A DNA stretch of 35,980 nt from an uncultured bacterium (GTDB lineage: Bacteria; Verrucomicrobiota; Kiritimatiellia; CAIVKH01), in the NCBI GenBank assembly GCA_903906425.1, contig CAIVKH010000124.1, positions 1 to 35,980 on the forward strand, in the 5' to 3' direction. Within the stretch, counting starts at the first letter, position 1; each line of letters starts with the position of its first letter. Positions 1 through 7,044 of the stretch are shown piece by piece. The notes beneath the pieces are model-generated. The model was not told the DNA's origin. It did not search any database and worked only from the letters and a program-made list of their open reading frames with translations. A program made the position numbers and the translations under genes.

Positions 1-1672
1 ATTCTCCGCCCGCAATCGTCGAATAAGTGTAGGGCTGAAGGTAGCCCTGCCATCCGATATTTAGACCCGTGGCCATGACAATTCCGGTGCTGTATAGTGT
101 CAGGTCTGTGAGCTTGTTGCCGTTCCCGCTATAGCTAATTGCCGAGACCGGACCATAGACAAAAAGGCTCCCAAAGGAAGCACTGCCTGACGAAGCATCA
201 ATTGAAGACGCCTTTATCGTGCCGGCGACGTCGAGTTTTTCCACGGGCGCGTTTGTGCCGATGCCGACGTTGCCGGCGGCGGTCACACGCATCTTCTCGT
301 TGAAGGTCGTGCCGTCATACGAGCCGACCGCCAGATGACCGTTGCCGTTGGTGCCGAAGTAGACGCTGTTCTCGTAGGCGTTGCCGCTCATGTCCACGCC
401 GAAGCCGACCTTGTTGTCGAGGCCGCCGTCTTCGTACATCCGAATCTTGGGGAGGCCGGAGTCTGAACCGAGGTCAATCTTGGAAAGTGGATTGAGTGTG
501 CCTATGCCGACGTTGCCATTAGTGTACGAGATGTTGTTGCCTGCAACGGTCCAGGGCGAGGCAGTCATGCCCACAACTTGTGAAGCGCTTATGTTTGTCA
601 GCCCGCTGCCATCTCCGATGAAACTATTCGCCAGAACAATCCCCGCCACAGTCAACATCGCGTTGCTCGTGTTTGCCGTGCCGATGCCGACGCCGCCGGA
701 TGCACGCACCAGAAACTGGTTGTTCGCAGCGGTGGCAAAGTCGGCCTCCGCCTTGTCCGCCCAGACAAAGGAACCGGCGTGATTGGCCTTTGCGCGATAT
801 CCCGCCGCCATGGCGTTTTGCGCGCCCGTGCCGACCGTGTTGGAAGACCCACCCGGAATGACCGCGAAGCCTGCGTTCGGCCCGATGCTGTTGTTCTGCC
901 CGCCGCCAAGTACAGAGTACCCGGAATACGACTGAATATTGTTATGATCGCCTCCTCCAAGGAAGGAGAATGCCGAATTCGGTAGAATAATGTCATAGTT
1001 GCCGCTGCCAAGGAATGATTGCCAGGAGTTCGTGCCAATAATATTGTTGCAGCCACCGCCCAATACGGAGTTGCCGGCAGAGGGTTGAATGGTGTTATAC
1101 GAACCGCCGCCGATGATCGAGTTTGCAGAGTTTGTGCCAATCGAGTTCCCGTCACCTGCGGCGACAGATGAATAACTGCTAAGAACATTCGGCGCATTTC
1201 CGATCTTGAGCCGCGGGCCTGCAATATCGCCCGAAAAAACCTGATTTGTTCTGTTCAGCAGAGCAACATTTGTGGAGAGCTGCGAATCGCCGATCATGCC
1301 GCCACCATTTGCGGCAACCAGCGCATATGCGACGGAGGCGAGCCGTTCGCGCGGGGAAAGTGCGGTGCCATTGACGGCCACCTCGACATAGACGGCCGTA
1401 TTCGTCAGCGCATTGGTCAGCGATCCCATCGTCGTGTTGTCGCCCATATACGTTGAATACAACCCGTCCACGACAGTGACGGAATTGGAATCCTCGTACT
1501 GTGCCGTGCCTCCCGACAGCACATTGAACAGCCGCAGCGACAGGCCAACGCTGCCGTTGACCAGGTTGCTGCCATTGAGCAGCCGCCCCTGATAGTTGAT
1601 GAGCTGCGGCACATCCGCATAACTCAACGAAGCCGCGAACAGCGCGGCGAGGCTTATGATGATCTTCTTCAT
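1..1672 (-). CDS. Secreted fibre/adhesin-like protein with beta-roll head repeats (5' part, runs off left edge)
   Basis: The frame is open from an ATG at 1672 to the window edge, 557 codons with no stop. Residues 1-19 form a signal peptide (Lys-Lys, hydrophobic core, SYA before DVPQ). The next stretch begins with an INYQGRLL motif. Residues 168-286 are seven consecutive 17-residue units such as SVLGGGQNNSIGPNAGF, a pattern like the coiled beta-roll heads of trimeric adhesins. Residues about 327-480 hold three copies of a G[GN]VGIGT motif (GGVGIGT, GNVGIGT, GNVGIGT), two of them followed by K[IL]D as in phage tail-fibre and adhesin stalk proteins. The C-terminus is outside the window; a trimerisation or self-cleaving chaperone domain would be expected by analogy but is unseen. 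Codons 2-7 are Lys/Ile rich. The role is inferred as a surface fibre; family assignment is uncertain. Confidence 0.8.
   Translation of the reverse strand, partial: MKKIIISLAALFAASLSYADVPQLINYQGRLLNGSNLVNGSVGLSLRLFNVLSGGTAQYEDSNSVTVVDGLYSTYMGDNTTMGSLTNALTNTAVYVEVAVNGTALSPRERLASVAYALVAANGGGMIGDSQLSTNVALLNRTNQVFSGDIAGPRLKIGNAPNVLSSYSSVAAGDGNSIGTNSANSIIGGGSYNTIQPSAGNSVLGGGCNNIIGTNSWQSFLGSGNYDIILPNSAFSFLGGGDHNNIQSYSGYSVLGGGQNNSIGPNAGFAVIPGGSSNTVGTGAQNAMAAGYRAKANHAGSFVWADKAEADFATAANNQFLVRASGGVGIGTANTSNAMLTVAGIVLANSFIGDGSGLTNISASQVVGMTASPWTVAGNNISYTNGNVGIGTLNPLSKIDLGSDSGLPKIRMYEDGGLDNKVGFGVDMSGNAYENSVYFGTNGNGHLAVGSYDGTTFNEKMRVTAAGNVGIGTNAPVEKLDVAGTIKASSIDASSGSASFGSLFVYGPVSAISYSGNGNKLTDLTLYSTGIVMATGLNIGWQGYLQPYTYSTIAGGE
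815..1171 (-). repeat. Seven 17-residue (51-bp) coding repeats
   Basis: Seven in-phase units encode [SA]-[VIF]-[ILA]-G-G-G-x-x-N-x-I-x-x-x-x-x-x, residues 168-286 of the fibre gene. Gly-Gly-Gly, Asn and Ile/Val recur at fixed positions, while the DNA itself has diverged. This implies old duplication and selection on the protein fold rather than recent slippage. Confidence 0.8.
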
Positions 1673-1715
1673 TGTATTTCCCGTCCTTATTTTCAGTTCA
1701 AGCAAACTTCGGCTT

Positions 1716-1762
1716 TTCCAATCGTTGGAAGTTGTGATCTTTTACTTTTCCAATCATTGGAA
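1716..1762. repeat. Paired 15-bp palindrome, cluster A
   Basis: Two copies at 1716-1730 (one mismatch, CGTT instead of CATT) and 1748-1762 (perfect TTCCAATCATTGGAA), starting exactly 32 bp apart. It lies 44 bp upstream of the fibre gene start, between two minus-strand genes. Confidence 0.95.
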
Positions 1763-1829
1763 AGTGGGGAGGCGGCCCGTGCGCTCCGCGCGCGGGCGAG
1801 CGTGGAATAGAGTGCGCCGCCCACCTGTT

Positions 1830-2426
1830 TCATGGCTGCGCCTCCACGGTGAGCGAGGCGAGGGGGTCGAGGCCGCTAAGTCGCGTGTAGGTTCCAACCG
1901 GGTCGCTGCCGCCTTGCTTGGTGCCGGTCCAGACGTCGATGACTTCGTGGGTGACGAATTTGGTGGCTTGGATGACTAACTTCCAGACGCCGGTGGCGGG
2001 GTCATAGGAGAGATTCTGGGAGGCACCAGTTAGTATCTCGGCGGGGTTGTCGTTGTGTAAGTGCGACCAGCCGGAGGCGAAGTTGATCCAGTAGCCGAGT
2101 TTCATGCCGGGGGCGGTGCCGGGTTTGAGATAGCTGCTCCAGAATAACTCGCCGCTGGCGGAGTATCTGGATAAGTCGCGGTGGAAGGTGCCGTCCCAGG
2201 GGACGCCGCCGGAGACGCCGGGGCCCCAGCGCCAGTCGCCGGGCTGGCGGTTGTTCGGGTCGGGCCATTTCAAGCCGGAGTCCCAGTGGGGCTTGAGGAC
2301 TTTGCATTCGGGCGAGGCGCCGACGAGGCCGTCGGTGTAGGCGGCGATGCGATAGGTGTCGGCGGTGGTGCCGAGGGGATGAGCGGCGGCGGGTTCGAGG
2401 ATTGGATAGCGGTGGGCGTGGTGCAT
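1830..2426 (-). CDS. Hypothetical protein, Trp-rich
   Basis: A 198-residue protein I do not recognise. It has no signal peptide and no membrane segment. It is rich in Trp, Gly and Pro (for example KWPDPNNRQPGDWRWGPG near residues 53-70) and ends with a strand-like stretch (THEVIDVWTGTK). No ribosome binding site precedes the ATG at 2426, so the start is uncertain. It lies downstream of the 231-residue unknown on the same strand and upstream of the fibre gene, and could be co-transcribed with the former. The gap in front of it carries heptamer repeats and GC hairpins. Confidence 0.6.
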   Translation of the reverse strand: MHHAHRYPILEPAAAHPLGTTADTYRIAAYTDGLVGASPECKVLKPHWDSGLKWPDPNNRQPGDWRWGPGVSGGVPWDGTFHRDLSRYSASGELFWSSYLKPGTAPGMKLGYWINFASGWSHLHNDNPAEILTGASQNLSYDPATGVWKLVIQATKFVTHEVIDVWTGTKQGGSDPVGTYTRLSGLDPLASLTVEAQP

Positions 2427-2431
2427 GGGGA

Positions 2432-2466
2432 GGTCAGATGTCAGAAGTCACAGGTCAGAGGTCAGA
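2432..2466. repeat. Heptamer tandem repeat, 5 x NGTCAGA
   Basis: Five consecutive 7-bp units: GGTCAGA, TGTCAGA, AGTCACA, GGTCAGA, GGTCAGA. It sits directly upstream of the 198-residue unknown gene. The same 7-bp period with other sequences recurs at three more gene boundaries in the window. Confidence 0.85.
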
Positions 2467-2471
2467 GGGGC

Positions 2472-2526
2472 AGCCGCGCCGTCTGGCAGTTGCCATAGCG
2501 CGGCTGCTCGGCGGCAAGATGCCGCC
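2472..2526. repeat. Two adjacent GC-rich hairpins
   Basis: The first hairpin has arms AGCCGCGC (2472-2479) and GCGCGGCT (2498-2505), with an inner GGCA/TGCC pair. The second has GGCGGCA (2510-2516), loop AGA, TGCCGCC (2520-2526). They lie just past the stop of the gene ending at 2535 and may help end its transcript, but no T-run follows on the minus strand, so a mobile or repeat origin is equally possible. Confidence 0.6.
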
Positions 2527-2534
2527 GCTCCCAG

Positions 2535-3230
2535 TTATCCTCCCACGATGATGGTGACGGGGTTGCTCCAGAGGCCGACCCGGTCTTCGCCGATGCGCCA
2601 GATGGCGCGATAGGTCCATTTGGTGAGCGCGGCGGGTTGCGGAAATGTGTCCAGATAGTCGGGGGTGCTGTCGGTGACAAGGAATTTTTCGCCCTGTCCG
2701 TCGCCGCGGTCCACGCACATTTCAAGCATGTCAACGACGCCGAAGAGTCCATCCCACGACCAGCCGACGAAGATGCCGTCGGCGCGTTTGACGGGTTTCA
2801 ACGCGGGCTGGACGGTGTCGAGGTCGCGTGCGGATGTCGCTGTGCCGGCGATGCCGAGGTCGATCTGGACGTTCTCCGTGCAGCCGGGCTGCAGTTTGCA
2901 ATAGGCGGCGAATTTGCTGTAGCGCGCGGAGATGCCCGGCTTGACCGCGACGGGCGCGGTGCTGAAATCAATGGGCAGTGGAAACGGAATGGTGGCGCCG
3001 CTGTCGGGCCCCTTGAGGAGGAGTTTCTTGAAGGCGGTCCAGTCCTTGCCGCCGGTGACGATGTTGCCGACGATGCCCAATGTATAATGAAAGGCGGCGG
3101 CATCGGCCACCCGTTCGGCGACCATCTCCGTCGAAAGTTTCAGCAACGTGGCATAGGTCGGGGCCTTTATGGCGGCTTTGTCCAATGCCAGCATCAGTTC
3201 ATATTCCGTCGTCGGAACCACGCGTTTCAT
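2535..3230 (-). CDS. Hypothetical protein, 231 aa
   Basis: Not recognised as a named family. The N-terminal half (residues 1-70) is predicted alpha-helical (ELMLALDKAAIK, ATLLKLSTEMVAERV). The C-terminal half looks like a beta-sandwich and ends with a fibronectin-III-like string (KWTYRAIWRIGEDRVGLWS). No signal peptide is seen. The start is well supported: AAGGAG lies 8 bp upstream of the ATG at 3230. It is preceded by a putative promoter at 3312-3340 and the 22-bp palindrome array, making it the first gene a regulator bound to that array could control. Confidence 0.7.
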   Translation of the reverse strand: MKRVVPTTEYELMLALDKAAIKAPTYATLLKLSTEMVAERVADAAAFHYTLGIVGNIVTGGKDWTAFKKLLLKGPDSGATIPFPLPIDFSTAPVAVKPGISARYSKFAAYCKLQPGCTENVQIDLGIAGTATSARDLDTVQPALKPVKRADGIFVGWSWDGLFGVVDMLEMCVDRGDGQGEKFLVTDSTPDYLDTFPQPAALTKWTYRAIWRIGEDRVGLWSNPVTIIVGG

Positions 3231-3311
3231 TTCGATGTCTCCTTCTGCTTATTTTCTGTTTTCTTTTTTCCTGCCTGTTGGCAGTCCCGCATGGGTGCGG
3301 TGCGATGAAAT

Positions 3312-3340
3312 TGTATAAACATCTCTGCATAAGCTTGTAA
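3312..3340 (-). promoter_or_regulatory. Putative promoter of the 231-aa unknown gene
   Basis: Read on the minus strand: TTACAA (3335-3340), a 17-bp spacer, and TATACA (3312-3317). An overlapping TACAAT (3310-3315) is an even better -10. The 22-bp palindrome array begins 38 bp upstream of the -35. The leader contains two small hairpins (CCGCA/TGCGG and CTGCC/GGCAG) before the ribosome binding site. Confidence 0.4.
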
Positions 3341-3377
3341 TGCTCTGTTCTGCCCTGCGTAGAACGGGTGCTTGCGG

Positions 3378-3641
3378 GACAGACGCACTGTGCGAATGAA
3401 GCAAACGCACTGCGCGAATGGCGCAGGCGCACTGTGCCGCCGGAGCGGAAGCACCGCGCGATGGGAGTAAACGCACTGTGCGAATGGACTGGGCACACTA
3501 TGCGAACGGACCCGACGCACCATGTGAATGGGACGCGCGCACTGTGCCATTGGAGCAGATGAACCGTTCGAATGGAGCGGACGCACGCTGCGAATGGAAC
3601 AGACGCACGGTGCGACTGAAGATGAATAACAGTGCGAACGA
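3378..3641. repeat. Twelve 22-bp tandem units carrying an odd palindrome
   Basis: Twelve contiguous units of exactly 22 bp, plus a decayed 19-bp partial to 3660. The consensus is AGCGGACGCACTGTGCGAAT followed by GG. Positions 7-17 of the unit form the palindrome CGCAC-N-GTGCG. Several units deviate, one with partly compensating changes in both arms (TGAAC-C-GTTCG). Because 22 is not a multiple of 3 and stops are rare, several frames stay open, but no plausible protein results. It occupies most of the 596-bp gap 3231-3826, between the AraC-type gene and the 231-aa gene. The rest of the gap (3642-3826) holds nothing I can name. Function unknown; a phased operator array is one reading. Confidence 0.92.
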
Positions 3642-3826
3642 AGCAACTGATTGGAGTTGAGACCGGCGACGCAGTGATCCGCCATCGCGCCGCGGCGGTG
3701 CGGTGAACCACTTTGATTCCTGTCTCGATGGCAGAACATGTCAAAAAATCCTGCGGCGAGATTAGACGGGCGCGCGCGGTGGGCAACGCGAACGGGTTAG
3801 CCAATTCCACTATTGGTTAGCCGGTT

Positions 3827-4303
3827 CTACTGGACAGGCGGCGGCGGCTCTTCGCACTGCGCGCAGACGGGACACAGCAGGGCCGTCGGCGGCACGAAAT
3901 CCAGAAAGCTGTGGCAGCTCAGCGGCGGCTGGGATTCGGAGGCGTTGCGATAGTCGCCGGGGTTCTGGCCGGTGATGCGCGCGAAGATGCGGTCGAAGGT
4001 GGGGGTTTTGGAATAGCCGACGTGTGCGGCGATTTCCTTGATGCGCAGCTCCGTCGTGCGCAGCAGGTGCGCGGCGCGCAGGATGCGGCGGCGGATGATG
4101 AAGTTGGTGATGCACTCGCCGGTATGCTTTTTGAAAAGCTGCTGCATCCACGAGACGCTGAGGTTCGCCTCGCGGGCCAGCAACTCCATCTTCGTATGCG
4201 GCGCCGCCACGATCCGCGCGGCAATTTTCCGAATTCTACGGTCGCGAATCGCGGGAACAACCGCTGGCGCGACACCTTTTGTGTCACCACAATGATGCAT
4301 CAT
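3827..4303 (-). CDS. AraC-family DNA-binding protein lacking a sensor domain
   Basis: 158 residues. Nearly the whole chain is the double helix-turn-helix of AraC/XylS proteins. The first HTH is around residues 37-60 (ELLAREANLSVSWMQQLF), and the second around 85-112 carries the typical IKEIAAHVGYSKTPTFDRIF string followed by G-x-x-P-x-x-Y-R. No N-terminal effector domain is present (typical AraC proteins have 250-300 residues). The tail is unusual, with Cys-His and then C-x-x-C-x-x-C, which could bind a metal or sense redox state. AAGGAG lies 6 bp before the ATG at 4303. The 12-bp palindrome ATGATGCATCAT covers the first codons. It neighbours the 22-bp array and may act there (inference). Confidence 0.85.
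   Translation of the reverse strand: MMHHCGDTKGVAPAVVPAIRDRRIRKIAARIVAAPHTKMELLAREANLSVSWMQQLFKKHTGECITNFIIRRRILRAAHLLRTTELRIKEIAAHVGYSKTPTFDRIFARITGQNPGDYRNASESQPPLSCHSFLDFVPPTALLCPVCAQCEEPPPPVQ
4292..4303. promoter_or_regulatory. 12-bp palindrome over the start codon of the AraC-type gene
   Basis: ATGATGCATCAT is a perfect palindrome covering the first four codons. An inverted repeat GACAC/GTGTC (4271-4285) lies 6 bp further into the gene. Either could serve autoregulation or fold over the translation start; chance is not excluded. Confidence 0.3.
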
Positions 4304-4420
4304 GCTCGCTCCTTCAACCGGCCACCCCCTCTCATGCCAGTCGTGTGCCCCCTTCTTGAAGCGAACATGTTAGCGAAAACTTATCCGCCGGCAAGCGCTT
4401 GTTGCCGCGGGGCGCGGCCA

Positions 4421-5233
4421 TCAGCCGCGTTTTTGTTCCGCGGCCAGATGGTTGATGACGTGCGCGGCGACGGCGAAGCCGAAGGCGCCGGTGACGAAGG
4501 TTGCGGAGCCGAGGCGGCCATCGCAGGCGAGGCGGGTCTGGGCGTCGCCGAAAATGGCGGCGTCTTCTTCGCGGGGTTCGGCGGCGCAGGCTTCGCCCTG
4601 CGGGAGGCGCACGGTTTCGGGCGAGAAGATGCAGGGCACGCCGAATTTGTGGCCGGCGGGCGGAAATTTGTAGAGCCGGCGCAGTTTTTTGCGGACGAAC
4701 ATGAGCAGCCGGTCGCTGTTGGTTTCGGCGAGGTCGGCGATCTGGATGCGGAGCGGATCGATTTTTCCGCCGGCGCCGCCGCAGGTGATGACGGGGATTT
4801 TGCGTTCGTGGCAGCTGCCGATGAGCGTCGCCTTGGCGGTGACGCCGTCAATCGCGTCGATGGCGTAGTCGTATTTTTCGGCGAGGTGTTTTTCGACGGT
4901 GTTGAGGTGGAAGAATTCCGCGACGGCGGTGACGCGGCATTTCGGATTGATGGCGCGGATGCGGTCGGCCATGACTTCGACTTTGCGTTTTCCAATCGTG
5001 CCGTCGAGGGCGTGGAGCTGGCGGTTGACGTTGGAGACGCAGACGTCGTCGCCGTCAATGAGGGTGAGCGCGCCGAGGCCGGAGCGGGCGAGCGCCTCGG
5101 CGGCCCACGAGCCTACGCCGCCGAGGCCGACGATCAGGACGTGCGCGTGGGCGAGGCGGCGGAAGGCGTCGGTGCCGTAGAGTTTTCGGAGGCCGTCGAA
5201 GCGGGCGGTGAGTTGTGCCTTGTCACTGGTCAT
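4421..5233 (-). CDS. tcdA: tRNA threonylcarbamoyladenosine dehydratase
   Basis: 270 residues, the usual length of the TcdA/CsdL branch of the ThiF-E1 superfamily. These cytoplasmic proteins use ATP to cyclise t6A37 to ct6A37 in tRNAs reading ANN codons. The Rossmann nucleotide loop GLGGVGS lies near residues 35-41, followed by the LIDGDDVCVSNVNRQ string that binds ATP/Mg and by the DAIDGVTAK motif. The second half has the family's KIDPLRIQIADLAET and GSATFVTGAFG segments. I chose the ATG at 5233 (MTSDKAQ); an upstream in-frame start at 5272 would read through the palindrome pair B. Gene order gives no operon partner. Confidence 0.9.
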   Translation of the reverse strand: MTSDKAQLTARFDGLRKLYGTDAFRRLAHAHVLIVGLGGVGSWAAEALARSGLGALTLIDGDDVCVSNVNRQLHALDGTIGKRKVEVMADRIRAINPKCRVTAVAEFFHLNTVEKHLAEKYDYAIDAIDGVTAKATLIGSCHERKIPVITCGGAGGKIDPLRIQIADLAETNSDRLLMFVRKKLRRLYKFPPAGHKFGVPCIFSPETVRLPQGEACAAEPREEDAAIFGDAQTRLACDGRLGSATFVTGAFGFAVAAHVINHLAAEQKRG

Positions 5234-5266
5234 TTGGTTTCCGAAATATGAGCGCGAACAGAAATT

Positions 5267-5313
5267 TTCCAATGATTGGAAATTGCGGTCACGGAAAGTT
5301 CCAATGATTGGAA
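5267..5313. repeat. Paired 15-bp palindrome, cluster B
   Basis: Two perfect TTCCAATGATTGGAA copies at 5267-5281 and 5299-5313, 32 bp apart, fill the gap between tcdA and the FHA gene (both minus strand). The left copy is 33 bp upstream of the tcdA start. Confidence 0.97.
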
Positions 5314-5317
5314 ATTT

Positions 5318-5884
5318 TTATCCGGCGGGCGGGTTGCGGCGGATGGTGATGCGGACGGGGGCTTTTTTGACGCCGACTTTGATCGGGCCGGTGCCGAGTT
5401 TTTTGGACTCGGAGAGGTCGCCGGTGCGGGAGAGGTGCTGGCTTTCTTCGTGCGGGAGCGAGATCGGTACGACGGGCGGCGCGCCCCTGGTGGGGACGTC
5501 GCTGACGATCTGGCGCAGGAGCGTGCTGTAGCCTTTGCCGCCGTCCATCTCGCCGCCGATCTGGCGGATGGCGGTGTTTGCGCCCATGGACGGGGTGGGA
5601 TCGCCATCTTCGATCATGAGCGTCGAAGCGCCGATGCGGATGATGTCACCGCCGCGGATTTTGGAGACGTCAACGGGCTTGTCGTTGAGCAGGGTGCCAT
5701 TCTTGGATTTCAGATCCTTGACGTAGTATTCGCCGTCCCAGAAACGCAGGCCGCAGTGGATGCGCGAGGCGCGGTCGTCAAAAACAATGATGTCCGCCTC
5801 GGGGCTCCGCCCCACGGTGAGGGGTTTGTCGCCCAGCTCAATCGTGACGGAATCGCCGTCGGGTTTCTTGTATCGGATGCGCAT
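5318..5884 (-). CDS. FHA-domain protein
   Basis: 188 residues. Residues about 18-92 form a forkhead-associated domain that binds phosphothreonine peptides: TVGRSPEADI (GRS loop), the SRIHC block and the KSKNGTLLND block are all present, including the Ser/Arg/Asn residues that contact phosphothreonine. The remaining 95 residues are polar and Pro/Ser-rich without a clear domain, perhaps a flexible linker or partner-binding tail. No kinase gene is visible nearby. The gene is divergent from the secreted isomerase at 6027; the stop is 4 bp from the cluster B repeats. Confidence 0.9.
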   Translation of the reverse strand: MRIRYKKPDGDSVTIELGDKPLTVGRSPEADIIVFDDRASRIHCGLRFWDGEYYVKDLKSKNGTLLNDKPVDVSKIRGGDIIRIGASTLMIEDGDPTPSMGANTAIRQIGGEMDGGKGYSTLLRQIVSDVPTRGAPPVVPISLPHEESQHLSRTGDLSESKKLGTGPIKVGVKKAPVRITIRRNPPAG

Positions 5885-5907
5885 GGTTCAAATCGATTCG
5901 GAGGGCG

Positions 5908-5936
5908 AACGTATTCGACGAGGGCACGCACTTCAA
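5908..5936 (-). promoter_or_regulatory. Putative promoter of the FHA gene
   Basis: Minus strand TTGAAG (5931-5936), 17-bp spacer, TACGTT (5908-5913), with the ATG at 5884. The match is moderate only. Confidence 0.3.
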
Positions 5937-6026
5937 CGATGAAAGCACGGCGGACGAAATTGCGCGCATGTGACGCGCGCCGGTTGACGCTTTGCGCGGG
6001 GCGCGGCACCTGCTATCGTGCGCGGC

Positions 6027-6890
6027 ATGAAAACAACCTTGTGTGCCTTGATGTTGGTCTGCGCTTGCGCCATGGCGTCGGTCGCGGAGGAAAAAACCGT
6101 GGGAACGGGTGCGTCGTTCAAGGGGCCAGTGGGCCTGCAACTCTGGAGCCTGCGCGACAGTTTCAAGAAAGACGTGCCGGGCACGCTCGACCTGGTCGTG
6201 AAGATGGGCTTCAAATATGTCGAACTGGCCGGCACCTACGGCAAGTCCCCCGCGGAGTTCAAAAAGGAACTGGACGCGAAGGGACTCGTCGCGATCGCCG
6301 GGCATTTCGGTTTCGACCGCTTCGAAAAAGATCCCGAGGGCGTCGCGAAGGATGCCGAGGCGCTTGGGCTGAAATATGCCGGCTGCGCGTGGATCCCGCA
6401 CAAGGACCCGTTCGATGAGGCGCAGTGCAAGCACGACGCGCAGATCATGAACAAGGCCGGCGCGGTGCTCGCGAAACACGGCATCAAGTTTTATCTGCAC
6501 ACCCACGGCTACGAATTCCAGCCCTACGGCGACGGCACGCTCTTCGACCTGATGATGAAGGAGACCGATCCGGCCACCGTGTTTTTCCAGATGGACGTCA
6601 CGTGGGTCGTGTTCCCCGGCCAGGACCCGGCGAAGCTGATCGAAAAATATGGCGCGCGCTGGGAGCTCATGCACATGAAAGACCTGAAGAAAGGCGTCAA
6701 AGGCAACCTCTCCGGCGGCACCGATCCGAACAACGACGTGATCCTCGGCACCGGCCAGACCGACTGGAAAGCCTTGTTCCAGGCCTCGCAGAAAGTCGGA
6801 ACGAAATGGTATTTCATCGAGGACGAATCCTCGCGCTCCGTCGAACAGATTCCGCAGAGCCTGAAATTCCTCGAACAGATTTCGTGGTGA
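6027..6890 (+). CDS. Secreted sugar (phosphate) isomerase/epimerase, TIM barrel
   Basis: 287 residues. Residues 1-20 are a signal peptide (MKTTLCALMLVCACAMASVA), so the enzyme acts outside the cytoplasm. The rest fits the AP-endonuclease-2/xylose-isomerase-like TIM barrel: LQLWSLRD (strand 1), KYVELAGTYG, IAGHFGFDRF, HTHGYEFQ with the metal-binding Glu, FFQMDVTWVV with the Asp, LMHMKD with the His, and a closing FIEDE with the final Glu. Secreted homologues are common in PVC bacteria and are often linked to breakdown of oxidised or unusual sugars, but the substrate here is unknown. The start at 6027 is chosen because it begins the signal peptide. Confidence 0.85.
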   Translation: MKTTLCALMLVCACAMASVAEEKTVGTGASFKGPVGLQLWSLRDSFKKDVPGTLDLVVKMGFKYVELAGTYGKSPAEFKKELDAKGLVAIAGHFGFDRFEKDPEGVAKDAEALGLKYAGCAWIPHKDPFDEAQCKHDAQIMNKAGAVLAKHGIKFYLHTHGYEFQPYGDGTLFDLMMKETDPATVFFQMDVTWVVFPGQDPAKLIEKYGARWELMHMKDLKKGVKGNLSGGTDPNNDVILGTGQTDWKALFQASQKVGTKWYFIEDESSRSVEQIPQSLKFLEQISW

Positions 6891-6926
6891 TCGGCCGAGC
6901 GGATGCAAACCTCCGCGGCCGATGGC

Positions 6927-6974
6927 TTCCAATGAGTGGAAGAAACCGTCCGCGGACTTTTCCAATCATTGGAA
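6927..6974. repeat. Paired 15-bp palindrome, cluster C
   Basis: Copies at 6927-6941 (one mismatch, AATGAGTGG) and 6960-6974 (perfect), start-to-start 33 bp, between two plus-strand genes. Confidence 0.93.
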
Positions 6975-7044
6975 ATTTCTTGAGTTCCTGTAACCTTCGC
7001 GCGGTTTTGCTTCTGTAGCGTGTGAACAATCGAGGAGAACAGAC

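Noticed and set aside
3199..3810. A 203-residue minus-strand frame across the 22-bp array
   Set aside because: It overlaps the start of the well-supported 231-aa gene, and its sequence is just the translation of the tandem repeat, Cys/Arg/His/Ser-rich with no domain. Several frames stay open there because the units lack stops.
3797..3827. An inverted repeat CCAAT...ATTGG with flanking GGTTAGCC direct repeats after the AraC-type gene
   Set aside because: Short and imperfect, no T-run; neither a terminator nor a member of the 15-bp family.
3911..5251. A 446-residue plus-strand frame opposite the AraC and tcdA genes
   Set aside because: It spans two real genes and the gap between them, has Gly/Ala/Asp/Val-rich shadow composition and no recognisable motif.
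5984..6019. A promoter TTGACG ... CTATCG ahead of the secreted isomerase
   Set aside because: The spacer would be 23 bp, too long for a housekeeping promoter, so I did not list it as a feature.
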